Below, in pieces: positions 53,619 to 62,559 of a stretch of 64,000 bases of DNA (the stretch's first letter is position 1; each line of letters opens with the position of its first letter). This stretch comes from RGIG3102 sp964507095 (lineage in GTDB: Bacteria > Bacillota > Clostridia > Oscillospirales > Ruminococcaceae). The notes beneath the pieces are model-generated. The model ran no database searches, had not been told where the DNA came from, and saw only the letters and a program-made list of their open reading frames with translations. The position numbers were made by a program, and so were the translations under genes. Location: assembly GCA_964507095.1 (NCBI GenBank), contig CAZDOS010000002.1, forward strand, positions 26,392-90,391, read 5' to 3'.

Positions 53619-54638
53619 ATGAGCATTCTTGTCACCGGCGGTGCCGGATATATCGGCAGCCACACTGCCGTCGAACTTATAAATGCCGGCTATGATGTCA
53701 TAATAGCTGACAATTTCTACAATTCCTCCCCGAAAGTCCTGGACAGGATCCGGACCATCACCGGCAAAAGCCCCGCTTTCACCGAGCTTGATGTCTGTGA
53801 CGAGGAAGCTGTAAACAGGCTTTTTGACGAGAATCCCGACATAGAGGGCGTTATACATTTCGCCGCCTACAAGGCTGTCGGAGAGAGCGTCGAGAAACCA
53901 TTGATGTACTACAGGAACAACCTCGGCGGGGCCATGACCGTTCTGGATGCGATGAAGCGCCACGGAGTGAGGAATTTCGTATTCTCCTCTTCCGCCACGG
54001 TCTACGGAGACCCTGAAAAGGTTCCGTGCAACGAGGATTCCCCCGTGGGAGCCGTCACCAACCCATACGGGGCAACGAAGGTCATGCAGGAGCAGATCCT
54101 CACTGACATGTGTAAGGCGGACAGGGATTTCAATGTGGCCATACTGAGATATTTCAACCCTATCGGCGCACATCCTTCAGGCCTCATCGGAGAAGATCCC
54201 AACGGCATCCCCAACAACCTGCTTCCTTACATTGCTCAGGCAGCCATAGGCAAGTTCCCTTCAGTAAGGGTCTTCGGAACCGATTATCCGACGGCCGACG
54301 GCACCGGAGTAAGGGACTACATCCATGTAGTGGACCTTGCAAAGGGTCACGTTGCGGCGATCAGAAAACTGGCTGAATGCCCGGGACTGGTCATCTACAA
54401 CCTCGGGACCGGAAGAGGCTACAGCGTTCTGGAAGTGATAGACGCCTTCGAGAAAGCCTGCGGCAAGAAGCTTGAGAGAACCTTCCTCCCCAGACGTGCC
54501 GGAGACATCGCGGTAAACTATGCCGATCCTTCCAAAGCCGAAAGAGAACTGGGCTGGAAGGCCGTATACGGGATCGACGAGATGTGTCGAGACTCATGGA
54601 ACTGGCAGAAGAACAATCCAAACGGATACAAGGAGTGA
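53619..54638 (+). CDS. galE: UDP-glucose 4-epimerase
   Basis: A 339-residue short-chain dehydrogenase-fold epimerase converting UDP-galactose and UDP-glucose. The NAD loop is LVTGGAGYIGSHTAVELINA; FAAYKAVGESVEKPLMYYRN and the catalytic SSSATVYGDP...NPYGATKVMQE (Tyr, Lys) follow; RYFNPIGAHPSGLIGEDPNG is typical of GalE. It feeds cell-surface glycans. The next gene starts 4 bases after its stop, in the same transcript. Confidence 0.95.
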   Translation: MSILVTGGAGYIGSHTAVELINAGYDVIIADNFYNSSPKVLDRIRTITGKSPAFTELDVCDEEAVNRLFDENPDIEGVIHFAAYKAVGESVEKPLMYYRNNLGGAMTVLDAMKRHGVRNFVFSSSATVYGDPEKVPCNEDSPVGAVTNPYGATKVMQEQILTDMCKADRDFNVAILRYFNPIGAHPSGLIGEDPNGIPNNLLPYIAQAAIGKFPSVRVFGTDYPTADGTGVRDYIHVVDLAKGHVAAIRKLAECPGLVIYNLGTGRGYSVLEVIDAFEKACGKKLERTFLPRRAGDIAVNYADPSKAERELGWKAVYGIDEMCRDSWNWQKNNPNGYKE

Positions 54639-54642
54639 GAGG

Positions 54643-55563
54643 ATGGAAAAACCGGTATTATTGGTCATGGCGGCGGGAATGGGAAGCCGTTACGGCGGTC
54701 TCAAGCAGATAGACCCAATCGGACCCAACGGTGAATTCATCATTGACTATTCACTGTATGACGCCCATAAGGCAGGTTTCGATAGAGTGATATTCGTGAT
54801 CAAACATGAGATCGAGGAAGAATTCAAAAGTCTGATGGATTCAAGGCTTCCGGAGGGCATGGAGGCTCTTTATGCCTTCCAGCAGATCGACGATCTCCCC
54901 CGGGGCTACAGCGTCCCTGAAGGAAGAGTAAAGCCATGGGGCACGGCACATGCGGTCTGTGCTGCCAGAGGTCTGATCAACACTCCGTTTGCCGTCATAA
55001 ATGCCGATGACTATTACGGAAGAGACGCCTTTCAGGTGATCTTTGACTACCTCAGCATGCCGCATTCGGGAAAAGGCTACGATTTTGCGATGGTGGCCTA
55101 TGAACTCGAGAACACTCTTACCGACAACGGATATGTTTCAAGAGGAGTATGCGAGACGGATGCAAACGACATGCTCCTTTCCGTGACCGAGCATACTCAC
55201 ATAGAGAAAAGCGGCAAATACGGCGCAAAGTTCACTGAGGATGACGGGACCACCTGGCAGGAACTGGATCCTTCGGTTCCTGTATCCATGAACCTGTGGG
55301 GTTTCACTCCCGATTTTGTAAAGGAAGCCTGGGACGGATTCCCGGCATTCCTTGACGCTGCGCTGGCAAGCAACCCTCTCAAGGGCGAGTATTATCTGCC
55401 AAGTGTCGTGTCTTCTCTGATAGAGTCAGAAAAAGCTTCCGTCAAGGTCCTGCATTCTGCGGACAGATGGTACGGAGTCACATATAAGGAAGACAAGCCT
55501 CTGGTCAAGGCAAGTCTCGAAAAACTGCACAGAAACGGATCCTATCCGGAATCCCTCTTCTGA
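54643..55563 (+). CDS. Sugar-phosphate nucleotidyltransferase family protein
   Basis: A 306-residue GT-A-fold nucleotidyltransferase. LLVMAAGMGSRYGGLKQIDP is the NTP loop (GxGxR), and FAVINADDYYGRDAFQVIFD is the metal-binding strand. It is related to GalU-type enzymes but differs in the C-terminal part. ATG 54643 follows GGAGTGAGAG, 4 bases after galE ends; the longer frame begun inside galE is not used. It probably makes or recycles a nucleotide sugar with GalE; the sugar is unknown. Confidence 0.85.
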   Translation: MEKPVLLVMAAGMGSRYGGLKQIDPIGPNGEFIIDYSLYDAHKAGFDRVIFVIKHEIEEEFKSLMDSRLPEGMEALYAFQQIDDLPRGYSVPEGRVKPWGTAHAVCAARGLINTPFAVINADDYYGRDAFQVIFDYLSMPHSGKGYDFAMVAYELENTLTDNGYVSRGVCETDANDMLLSVTEHTHIEKSGKYGAKFTEDDGTTWQELDPSVPVSMNLWGFTPDFVKEAWDGFPAFLDAALASNPLKGEYYLPSVVSSLIESEKASVKVLHSADRWYGVTYKEDKPLVKASLEKLHRNGSYPESLF

Positions 55564-55592
55564 AGTCGACCATATTTTAAGGAGGATTGTCA

Positions 55593-56291
55593 ATGAAGAA
55601 GATCTTATCCGTATTAATTGCACTTGTCTGTTTCACGGCTCTTTTCGCAGCCTGCTCAAAGCAGCCGGAACCCGAGCCTGAATCAAGCAGCGAACCTGAA
55701 CCGGTCAGCGTTGAGGAAGTCATCTCTTCAGAACCAGAACCTGAACCGGTCGAAGAAGAGCCTGTCAAGCTCAAGGCGCTTGTCATCTATTTCTCCAGGG
55801 CAGGCGGAAATTATAAGGTAGGGGACATTACCGAAGGCAACACCTACAAGGTGGCAAAGGAGATAGCTCTCCAGACAGACGGCGAATTGTTCGAAATCAG
55901 GACTCTGCAGTCCTATCCTGAAGACTACGAAGAATGTGTCGAAGTCGCTCAGAAAGAGAAAGACGAGATGTACCGTCCTGCTTTGGTCGAGGTTCCGGAT
56001 CCGGAGTATCTGGAAGGATTCGACGAGATATATCTCGGATATCCGATCTGGTGCGGAGACATGCCGATGGCCATATACACCTTCATGGAGAAAGTCGATC
56101 TTGACGGCAAGCCGGTCAATGTCTTCATCACCCACGAGGGAAGCAGGACCGCCGGCACAATCGAGACGATCCGGAGATACTATCCTTATGCAACGCTTTC
56201 ACAGCCGCTTACCATCTACGGCAGCGTTGCACAGAATTACTCCGAAGACGTCAAGAACGATGTGGCAAACTGGCTGGAGTCGATACACTGA
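55593..56291 (+). CDS. Lipid-anchored flavodoxin
   Basis: A 232-residue lipoprotein: signal MKKILSVLIALVCFTALFAA with lipobox FAAC, a Pro/Glu/Ser linker of about 40 residues (PEPEPESSSEPEPVSVEEV), then a flavodoxin domain from about residue 68. VIYFSRAGGNYKVGDITEGN is the FMN phosphate loop; EIYLGYPIWCGDMPMAIYTF and ITHEGSRTAGTIETIRRYYP follow. ATG 55593 follows GGAGG. Lipidation puts this electron carrier outside the membrane, unlike usual cytoplasmic flavodoxins. It lies 29 bases after the nucleotidyltransferase gene. Confidence 0.88.
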   Translation: MKKILSVLIALVCFTALFAACSKQPEPEPESSSEPEPVSVEEVISSEPEPEPVEEEPVKLKALVIYFSRAGGNYKVGDITEGNTYKVAKEIALQTDGELFEIRTLQSYPEDYEECVEVAQKEKDEMYRPALVEVPDPEYLEGFDEIYLGYPIWCGDMPMAIYTFMEKVDLDGKPVNVFITHEGSRTAGTIETIRRYYPYATLSQPLTIYGSVAQNYSEDVKNDVANWLESIH

Positions 56292-56301
56292 GGCAATTGA
56301 T

Positions 56302-56327
56302 AAGGGGGCATCGAAAGATGCCCCCTT
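56302..56327. terminator. Bidirectional terminator between flavodoxin and NUDIX genes
   Basis: AAGGGGGCATC (56302-56312), GAAA loop, complementary arm 56317-56327. Confidence 0.85.
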
Positions 56328-56345
56328 TGTTATCCGTGATATCGG

Positions 56346-56882
56346 TCAGAGACCCAGTATCTCCTTTGCCTTGAAGATCGCTATGATGGTCTTACCGTCC
56401 TTGATCCTTCCGTCAAGCACCATGGCGAGAGCCTCGCTGAACGGTACCTTCACGACGCTGACAAACTCATCCTTGTCAAGATGCTGTTCGCCCGGAGCAA
56501 TCCCTGTAGCTATGTATAGATATATCTTCTCTCCGCAGTAGCCTACCGTCGGCCAGAAATCGCCGATGTCAAAATAATCTTTCGCCGTGCAGCCGGTCTC
56601 TTCGCCAAGCTCTCTTTTCGCGGCCTCGAAAGGCTTTTCCCCGGCCTCGATCTTGCCTGCCGGGATCTCCAGGATCTCCTGTTCGAACGGAGAGCGGAAC
56701 TGCCTTATAAGCCAGAGGTTATTGTCCCGGTCTATCGGAAGTATGGCAGCTCCCCCTGTGTGAACGACGACTTCTCTGAATGCCGTATCCCCGTTCTCCA
56801 GTTCCACCGTCTTTTTAACAACCTTGAATATCCTTCCGTTGAAGACCAATTCCTGAGAAAGAGTCTTTTCAGTGTGTGCCAT
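56346..56882 (-). CDS. NUDIX hydrolase, ADP-ribose pyrophosphatase type
   Basis: A 178-residue NUDIX enzyme that splits ADP-ribose or related nucleoside diphosphates. The NUDIX box GKIEAGEKPFEAAKRELGEE then TG fits GX5EX7REUXEEXGU, and the domain follows the usual ADPRase order (VHTGGAAILPIDRDNNLWLI before it). GGAGAAATGAC precedes ATG 56882. It is 15 bases after the ApbE lipoprotein gene, so co-transcription is likely. Confidence 0.9.
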   Translation of the reverse strand: MAHTEKTLSQELVFNGRIFKVVKKTVELENGDTAFREVVVHTGGAAILPIDRDNNLWLIRQFRSPFEQEILEIPAGKIEAGEKPFEAAKRELGEETGCTAKDYFDIGDFWPTVGYCGEKIYLYIATGIAPGEQHLDKDEFVSVVKVPFSEALAMVLDGRIKDGKTIIAIFKAKEILGL

Positions 56883-56897
56883 GTCATTTCTCCTCTT

Positions 56898-57965
56898 TCA
56901 GTCCAGATTATCAAGCAGTGTTCCTGCTCCGTCTGAATAAATGTTCGTGCCGTCCGGCAGGGTAAGAACGCATTCGACTCCTTCGAATGAGTTCACAAAG
57001 TTCAGCGCCTCGTCCGGTTCCATCAGGAACACGGCCGTTGAAAGCACATCTGCAAGACCGCTGTTCTCCGTAAGGATCGCGACTCCCGCATATATGTCCT
57101 TAGGGAAAAGCGTATTCGGATCGACTATATGATGATATCTCACTCCGTCAACGACCATGAATCTCTGGTAGCCTCCGCTGCAGACAAGGCTCATGTCTTT
57201 GGAGAAGTGCGCAATATTGATGTTTCCGCCTATCATGTCGAAGTTGTCGTCAACCAAAGGATTCTGTATTCCTATGCTCCAATAATCCCTTCCGTCCTTC
57301 GGCGTGCCGTGGGTCCTGACGTTCCCTCCGGCCGAGATAGCAAAATTGTCGTACTTTTCGGCAAGTTCCCTTGCGACAAGTTCAGTGGCGTAACCCTTTG
57401 CGACAGCGCCGACATCAAGAGACATCTGCGGATCGGTAATGTATACCGTCATATTGTCGTGGTCTATGACCAGACAACCGATATCCATGTGTTCCGCCCT
57501 CTCTCTGAGTGTCTCGATGTCCGGGAGATGCCCCTCGCCGTTCGACTCAAAGTATTCTCTGGCATTGTGCCATTCTTTCAGGACGCTACCCATTGCGATG
57601 TTGGTAAGACCCTCCGTCCTGCCGTAACACTCCACCGCGAAATCCAGCAGGTCGATTATCTCTTTGTCCACCTTGACCGGGGCAATCCCTGCGTTGTCAT
57701 TGATCGTCTTGATATTGTTTATGTCTGAATAGCCGGTGTAAATATCATAATACTTATCCAGCTGAGCGAATCTGTCCTTGGCATAGTCCATAAGCCGGTC
57801 GAAATCCTCATCGCTCTCCTGATAGCTGATGATCGTGATCACGGTGTCGAACACATTGTAGAACACGCCCGAATGCTTCTCTGCCTTGGGCCGGCTCTTG
57901 CAGGAAACCAGGACTGACAACACCATTACAGCCGCCATTGCAAGGCTTATCCGTTTTTTTACCAT
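56898..57965 (-). CDS. apbE: FAD:protein FMN transferase lipoprotein (ApbE)
   Basis: A 355-residue exported lipoprotein (signal 1-21, lipobox LVSC). ApbE moves FMN from FAD onto Thr or Ser of target proteins outside the membrane. Family blocks are FNNVFDT-like NVFDTVITIISYQESDEDF near 36, SLDVGAVAKGYATELVAREL near 188, and YHHIVDPNTLFPKDIY near 285 with the metal Asp. AAGGATTTTTAAGT precedes ATG. It is followed by NUDIX on the same strand. Target flavoproteins may include the membrane lipoproteins encoded nearby, but no candidate with the covalent-FMN motif is seen. Confidence 0.92.
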   Translation of the reverse strand: MVKKRISLAMAAVMVLSVLVSCKSRPKAEKHSGVFYNVFDTVITIISYQESDEDFDRLMDYAKDRFAQLDKYYDIYTGYSDINNIKTINDNAGIAPVKVDKEIIDLLDFAVECYGRTEGLTNIAMGSVLKEWHNAREYFESNGEGHLPDIETLRERAEHMDIGCLVIDHDNMTVYITDPQMSLDVGAVAKGYATELVARELAEKYDNFAISAGGNVRTHGTPKDGRDYWSIGIQNPLVDDNFDMIGGNINIAHFSKDMSLVCSGGYQRFMVVDGVRYHHIVDPNTLFPKDIYAGVAILTENSGLADVLSTAVFLMEPDEALNFVNSFEGVECVLTLPDGTNIYSDGAGTLLDNLD

Positions 57966-57996
57966 ACTTAAAAATCCTTATATGTATATATCTTCC

Positions 57997-59010
57997 TTAT
58001 TTGAATCTGTCCTTCGAGTCTTCCAGAACCCCGTACAGCCATTTAAAGAATTTCTGAGTGTCCGCCCTTCTCGCGTACAGGCAGTTCTTCGGCATCTCCT
58101 CAAATCTGTAATTTCTGTTGATAACCGTTTCGCCGTAGGCATAGCCGTGTCCGAGGTCAACGTGACACGAGACCTCTTCAGTCTCCAGTACATCAGGATG
58201 TATGACCGAACACACGGCGAGCACATCATGAAGGGCAGCTCCGACTCCGGTGCCGTCCTCGTCGCCTTCTGCGGCAGAGGCCTTCAGCCTGTGCTCTATG
58301 AGGTCTGCGGTCAGATCAGCAGGCGGGGTTCCGATGCTGCGGAGCTTTTCGGCCTGCCGCGCATTCAGACAGGCGTGGCTCGTGGCATCCAGGGATACCA
58401 TGGTCACCTTCACTCCGCTCTGAAGGACTATCTCCAGCGCCTCCGGATCGCACCATACATTGAACTCGCTTGCCTGTGTGGGAGCATAGGTGTCGTGGCT
58501 TCCGCCCATCATCACTATTTCCTTGATCTTCGGTATTATCCTCTCATCGCTCCTCATTGCAAGCGCAATGTTCGTGATGGGTCCTACCGGAACCAGCGTT
58601 ATCTCGCCGTCCTCGCTGTCGAGAAGAGTGTTTATCAGCCATACGACCGCAGAATCCCTCTGCTCCCTGAGCTCTGTCGGAGGAAGCGGCAGATGATCCG
58701 TATGCACCGCTGTTTCTTGGTCCTTCCTGCCTTCCGTCCTGGGAAGTTCCCGGCTCTGAAGGCTCCATGGCTCGAGAGTGGACGCCAACGGCAGCGCAGC
58801 TCCCCTGTATACGGGGACATCGCCTCGCCTGCAGCAGTCCAGGACCCTGAGCGTATTGTCTGTGGTGTTCTTGACCTCAACATTGCCGCCGACGCTGCAT
58901 ATGCCGATCACATCCAGTTCCTTCCGCAGCACCGCTGCGGCTATGGCAATTGCGTCGTCCGATCCTGTGTCCACGTCAAGTATGACCTTGATCTTTCTGT
59001 TGTCCGTCAT
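57997..59010 (-). CDS. Nucleoside hydrolase (IunH-type)
   Basis: A 337-residue enzyme that splits ribonucleosides to base and ribose. The calcium-site signature VILDVDTGSDDAIAIAAAVL is at the start, with PVYRGAALPL, VPVGPITNIALAM and EIVMMGGSHDTYAPTQASEF further in. GGGAGAGGAGG precedes ATG 59010; the longer frame to 59106 lacks support. It ends 31 bases before the apbE start, so read-through is possible. Base preference cannot be decided; it may take part in purine or pyrimidine salvage. Confidence 0.9.
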   Translation of the reverse strand: MTDNRKIKVILDVDTGSDDAIAIAAAVLRKELDVIGICSVGGNVEVKNTTDNTLRVLDCCRRGDVPVYRGAALPLASTLEPWSLQSRELPRTEGRKDQETAVHTDHLPLPPTELREQRDSAVVWLINTLLDSEDGEITLVPVGPITNIALAMRSDERIIPKIKEIVMMGGSHDTYAPTQASEFNVWCDPEALEIVLQSGVKVTMVSLDATSHACLNARQAEKLRSIGTPPADLTADLIEHRLKASAAEGDEDGTGVGAALHDVLAVCSVIHPDVLETEEVSCHVDLGHGYAYGETVINRNYRFEEMPKNCLYARRADTQKFFKWLYGVLEDSKDRFK

Positions 59011-59224
59011 AAACAGCCTCCTCTCCCGATTAACGGGATAATTGTACCGAATCGATGCATGTTTTGCAACCTTGTCCCCTGGGCGGGAGTCTTTCCAACC
59101 GCACATATTCCGTCTCTGATATACACTTGTTTTTGGATATAATACATATTGTTCTTATTTTTATGCAGGTGTATAATTAATCCATACTATTTTATTGCGG
59201 CCAAGCCGCTGAAAAGGAGAAAAA

Positions 59225-60529
59225 ATGAATAAGGAACTGCTTAAGAAGAAGGCCTGTGAGATCATAGACGCAAATCGCGACAGGCTCTTCGATATCGGAA
59301 TGGACCTTTATCATCATCCTCAGACCGGTTACAAGGAGCTTTATGCCAGCGAGAAGGTCCAGAAGGTTTTTGATGAACTCGGACTCAAGCATGAGGACAA
59401 CCTTGCCATCACCGGCGTAAAGGCCGAACTGTTCGACAAGGCAGAAGGTCCGAACATCTGCATCATGGGAGAACTCGACTCCCTCATCATCCCTGAGCAT
59501 CCTGACTGCGATCCTGTCACGGGAGCTGCCCACTGCTGCGGTCACTTCGCACAGATCACCACGATGCTGGGCTCTGCCATGGCACTCACCGCTCTTAAGG
59601 ATGAGATCGACGGCGGCAACGTCACATTCTTCGCAGTGCCTGCCGAAGAGTGCATCGAGATCGAGTACCGCAAGGGTCTCATCGACGAAGGAAAGATCAA
59701 GTACCTCGGCGGAAAGCAGGAGCTCATCCACCTCGGATGCTTCGACGATGTCGATGTGGCCATGATGGTCCACTCGGGCAACAGCTCAGACTCCATAACA
59801 GCTGACAGCAAGAGCGTCGGATTCGTTGCAAAGAACGTTCTGTTCAAGGGAAGAGCAGCCCATGCCGGCGGTTCACCTTGGAACGGAATCAATGCTCTGG
59901 ATGCCGCCACGCTGGCTCTCACAGCCATCAATGCCATCCGCTCAACGCTCAAGGATCAGGACTGCATCCGTATTCACCCTATCATCACAAAGGGCGGTTC
60001 TGTCGTCAATGCCGTTCCGGATGATGTACGTATGGAGCTGTATGTTCGCGGCGCCACAGTTGAGGCCATCAAGGACGCCAACTTCAAAGTCAACCGTGCC
60101 ATCAAGGGCGCTGCCTATGCGATCGGCGCCGAAGTTGAGATCATCGATCTCCCTGGCTACCTGCCATGCTCCTACGAGAGCACACTTGCTCACATCTTCG
60201 GAGACAATGCTGCAGCACTCTTCCCTGACAGGAAGATCATCTACAGCGACGAGATGGAAGGCGGATCATCCGACATGGGCGACATTGCCACAGTAGTTCC
60301 TGCAGTTCAGGGCAGCTGCGGAGGAATCACCGGCGACTTCCACTCCAAGGACTTCACGATCACCAACAAGGAAATGCTCTTCCTCGACCCTGCAAAGATC
60401 ATGGCATGCACAGTCATCGACCTGCTTGCTGACGATGCTGCAAAGGCAAAGGAAGTCATGGCAAACTTCAAGAGCGAGTACAACACAAAGAATTTCGACA
60501 AGATCTGGGACGACATCATGGCCCAGTAA
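59225..60529 (+). CDS. M20-family metallo-amidohydrolase
   Basis: A 434-residue zinc amidohydrolase of the M20 peptidase group (hippurate hydrolase or p-aminobenzoyl-glutamate hydrolase-like). The first motif DSLIIPEHPDCDPVTGAAH runs into CCGH; AVPAEECIEIEYRKGLID holds the catalytic glutamates, and FKGRAAHAGGSPWNGINAL is the dimerisation-domain His. AAAAGGAG precedes ATG. Codon use is biased, suggesting high expression. It is followed by a hairpin and a separate promoter. Confidence 0.88.
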   Translation: MNKELLKKKACEIIDANRDRLFDIGMDLYHHPQTGYKELYASEKVQKVFDELGLKHEDNLAITGVKAELFDKAEGPNICIMGELDSLIIPEHPDCDPVTGAAHCCGHFAQITTMLGSAMALTALKDEIDGGNVTFFAVPAEECIEIEYRKGLIDEGKIKYLGGKQELIHLGCFDDVDVAMMVHSGNSSDSITADSKSVGFVAKNVLFKGRAAHAGGSPWNGINALDAATLALTAINAIRSTLKDQDCIRIHPIITKGGSVVNAVPDDVRMELYVRGATVEAIKDANFKVNRAIKGAAYAIGAEVEIIDLPGYLPCSYESTLAHIFGDNAAALFPDRKIIYSDEMEGGSSDMGDIATVVPAVQGSCGGITGDFHSKDFTITNKEMLFLDPAKIMACTVIDLLADDAAKAKEVMANFKSEYNTKNFDKIWDDIMAQ

Positions 60530-60543
60530 TTGACCGGCCTTCA

Positions 60544-60572
60544 GGACGCAGGCGGACAACCCGCCTGCGTCC
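60544..60572 (+). terminator. Hairpin after the M20 amidohydrolase gene
   Basis: GGACGCAGGCGG (60544-60555) with 60561-60572, loop ACAAC. There is no strong U tract; ATGACATTTTC follows. Confidence 0.5.
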
Positions 60573-60609
60573 ATGACATTTTCATCGCATGATCGTTTGC
60601 TGCATGCTC

Positions 60610-60638
60610 TTGCCAAGGCGCCCTGCCGTTGGTATACT
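60610..60638 (+). promoter_or_regulatory. Promoter of the phosphoribosyltransferase gene
   Basis: TTGCCA (60610-60615), 17-base spacer, TATACT (60633-60638), about 76 bases before the start codon. Confidence 0.6.
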
Positions 60639-60713
60639 GATATATCATTCCGGCTTGCCGGAAAACTTTTATCGGCCGGACAGAAGCGGCCAAAGCCTGA
60701 GGAGGAAAAACAA

Positions 60714-61313
60714 ATGGTTTCAATCAATTCTGCACATACGGAAAGAGTCTTCGTCAACGGAAACGAGTTTCTGCGAGTCACTCTCGGGGGAAAGGAATAT
60801 GATCTTCCTTTCAAGATCCTCGGAGGACGCAAGGTCGCCTTCCTCGATATCTCCGGACAGGTCGCTCTCGTGGAAAGCGCCGCCGACGACATCGTTGAAC
60901 TGCTCAAGCAGGCCGGCGTCGAGTTCGACACGATCCTCAATCCTGTCTCAAAGAGCAGCGCGCTGGCTCACTCGATAGCCGTCCGCTGGTCAAAGGACCA
61001 TGCGCCAATCAGCTACACTGCAGTTGCCAGGAAGAATGTGAGTGATTCAAGGATCACGGCAAATTACATCTCGGTCACGAACCCCAATGTGCAGACCCTC
61101 GCTCTCACTGATGACGATGCCGATTTCCTTGCGGGAAAAAGACTCCTCGTCGTCGATGACGTATACGGCGGAGGCGGCACGACACATGCTCTCATGGAGC
61201 TTGCCGAAAAGGCCGGAGCAAAGGTCGTCGCACATGCCGTCATAGGCGTTGAAGGAGGAGTCAAGCTCCCTGAAGGTCTCATCTACCTCTTCACGCTTCC
61301 TCTCAGCGAATAA
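60714..61313 (+). CDS. PRTase-fold phosphoribosyltransferase-like protein
   Basis: A 199-residue type I phosphoribosyltransferase fold. LLVVDDVYGGGGTTHALMEL is the PRPP-binding loop (acidic pair followed by Gly-rich turn), and ILNPVSKSSALAHSIAVRW is the flexible-loop side. It resembles adenine or xanthine phosphoribosyltransferases but also regulatory relatives such as PurR-type proteins. ATG 60714 follows AGGAGGAAAAACAA, about 76 bases after the promoter. A terminator follows at 61330. Confidence 0.85.
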   Translation: MVSINSAHTERVFVNGNEFLRVTLGGKEYDLPFKILGGRKVAFLDISGQVALVESAADDIVELLKQAGVEFDTILNPVSKSSALAHSIAVRWSKDHAPISYTAVARKNVSDSRITANYISVTNPNVQTLALTDDDADFLAGKRLLVVDDVYGGGGTTHALMELAEKAGAKVVAHAVIGVEGGVKLPEGLIYLFTLPLSE

Positions 61314-61329
61314 TATCTGAATACATGCA

Positions 61330-61357
61330 GACGTTTCCGGAATCTTCCGGAAACGTC
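61330..61357 (+). terminator. Terminator of the phosphoribosyltransferase gene
   Basis: GACGTTTCCGG (61330-61340) with 61347-61357, loop AATCTT, followed by TTTTTTC. Confidence 0.85.
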
Positions 61358-61503
61358 TTTTTTCATATGTCGGTTGCTTCCTTCCCGTCCCGGAGGGGTG
61401 CCGTCTCAATTGACTTTTTGCCATAACAATGATACTTTAAATGTAAGGAACAGGCCTTGCAGCCTGTAGAACGATGTATACTTATCAGAAAGAAGGTTTG
61501 ATT

Positions 61504-62505
61504 ATGAACAAGCGCGAACGTTTTAATGCTTATCTAAAAAATCAGCCTGTGGACAGGGCTCCTGTAGGATTCTTCCACCACTACACAACATCGGCTGAAT
61601 ATGTGACCGGCCTGCGCGTTCCTGCATATTTCGAGAAGATGGTCTTGATGCACCGTGTGACTAGGCAGAACGACGATCCTGACTTTCTCAAGATCATGAA
61701 CGATGTTCTGATGCTGATGCCTCTGGACGTATCTGAAGTAAAGGAAGCAAAGGATCTTCCCAAGATAGTACCTCCAAGCATGGATTCCGAATATGTCAAG
61801 AAGACCAGAGAGCTCACCGAGAGAGTAAAGGCATACTACGAGGATGAGGATATTCCTTCCCTTGCCACTGGCTTCTCGCCTTTCTTCAACATCAGGCACG
61901 CCCTTCAGATGGCCGATCCGGGACACGAAGACAAACTCAAGAGATTCTTCCTCGAAGATCCGGAGGCAGCAGTCGAGGCTTTGAAGATCGTCGGAGAGAG
62001 GACAAATGAGATCCACAGGATGCTCATGGACGAGTGCGGCGTTGACGGCATCTACTTCAGCGTCAACAACCAGAACCACATCGTGCCGGACGAGATCTAT
62101 TCAAAGTATGTCGCACCTGTGGAGATCGAAATGATCGAGGACATCAAGAAACACGGTGTCTGCGTGCTGCATATCTGCGGATACGAAGGACTGTCCAACA
62201 ACCTTGAGCTCTACAAGGATTATCCTGCTGACGCCATCAACTGGGGCGTTTACGCCGAGGGCGTATCTCTCCGGGAGGGCAAGAAGCTGTTCGGCGGAAA
62301 GCCTGTAATGGGCGGTTTTGCACAGAACACCATAATCTACAAAGGAACAGAGGACGAGATCAAGGCAGAGGTCAAGAGGATACTCAAGGAGACCGGAGAC
62401 GTCGGAGTCCGGATAGGTGCGGACTGCACGGTTCCAAACGATATCGATGAGAAGCATTTTGGCTGGGCAAGAGAGGCCGCGGCAGAATTTGCGCGGGAGA
62501 AATAA
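61504..62505 (+). CDS. Uroporphyrinogen decarboxylase-family (MtaA/methyltransferase-like) protein
   Basis: A 333-residue TIM-barrel protein of the URO-D superfamily, which in anaerobes often covers corrinoid-dependent methyltransferases. MNKRERFNAYLKNQPVDRAP is the classic opening, and the HICGYEGLS turn near residue 225 gives a His and Cys that bind zinc in MtaA-like members. FSVNNQNHIVPDEIY and GADCTVPNDI are further blocks. ATG 61504 follows AAAGAAGGTTTGATT. The DUF362 gene follows after 54 bases. No corrinoid protein is seen in the window, so methyl donor and acceptor are unknown. Confidence 0.85.
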   Translation: MNKRERFNAYLKNQPVDRAPVGFFHHYTTSAEYVTGLRVPAYFEKMVLMHRVTRQNDDPDFLKIMNDVLMLMPLDVSEVKEAKDLPKIVPPSMDSEYVKKTRELTERVKAYYEDEDIPSLATGFSPFFNIRHALQMADPGHEDKLKRFFLEDPEAAVEALKIVGERTNEIHRMLMDECGVDGIYFSVNNQNHIVPDEIYSKYVAPVEIEMIEDIKKHGVCVLHICGYEGLSNNLELYKDYPADAINWGVYAEGVSLREGKKLFGGKPVMGGFAQNTIIYKGTEDEIKAEVKRILKETGDVGVRIGADCTVPNDIDEKHFGWAREAAAEFAREK

Positions 62506-62559
62506 TTAACATCTCAACAGAAACATGTCTGTTGAAATAGCAAGAAAAGGAAAACGACT

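Noticed and set aside
53288..53665. In-frame extension upstream of the duplicated lipoprotein
   Set aside because: It would cover the promoter region and galE start and remove the signal peptide position; AGGAGG before ATG 53287 fixes the start.
57886..59142. Long plus-strand open frame (418 codons) over the apbE and nucleoside hydrolase genes
   Set aside because: It is antisense to two well-recognised families, has no ribosome binding site, and its translation is rich in Arg, Leu and Cys without a domain.
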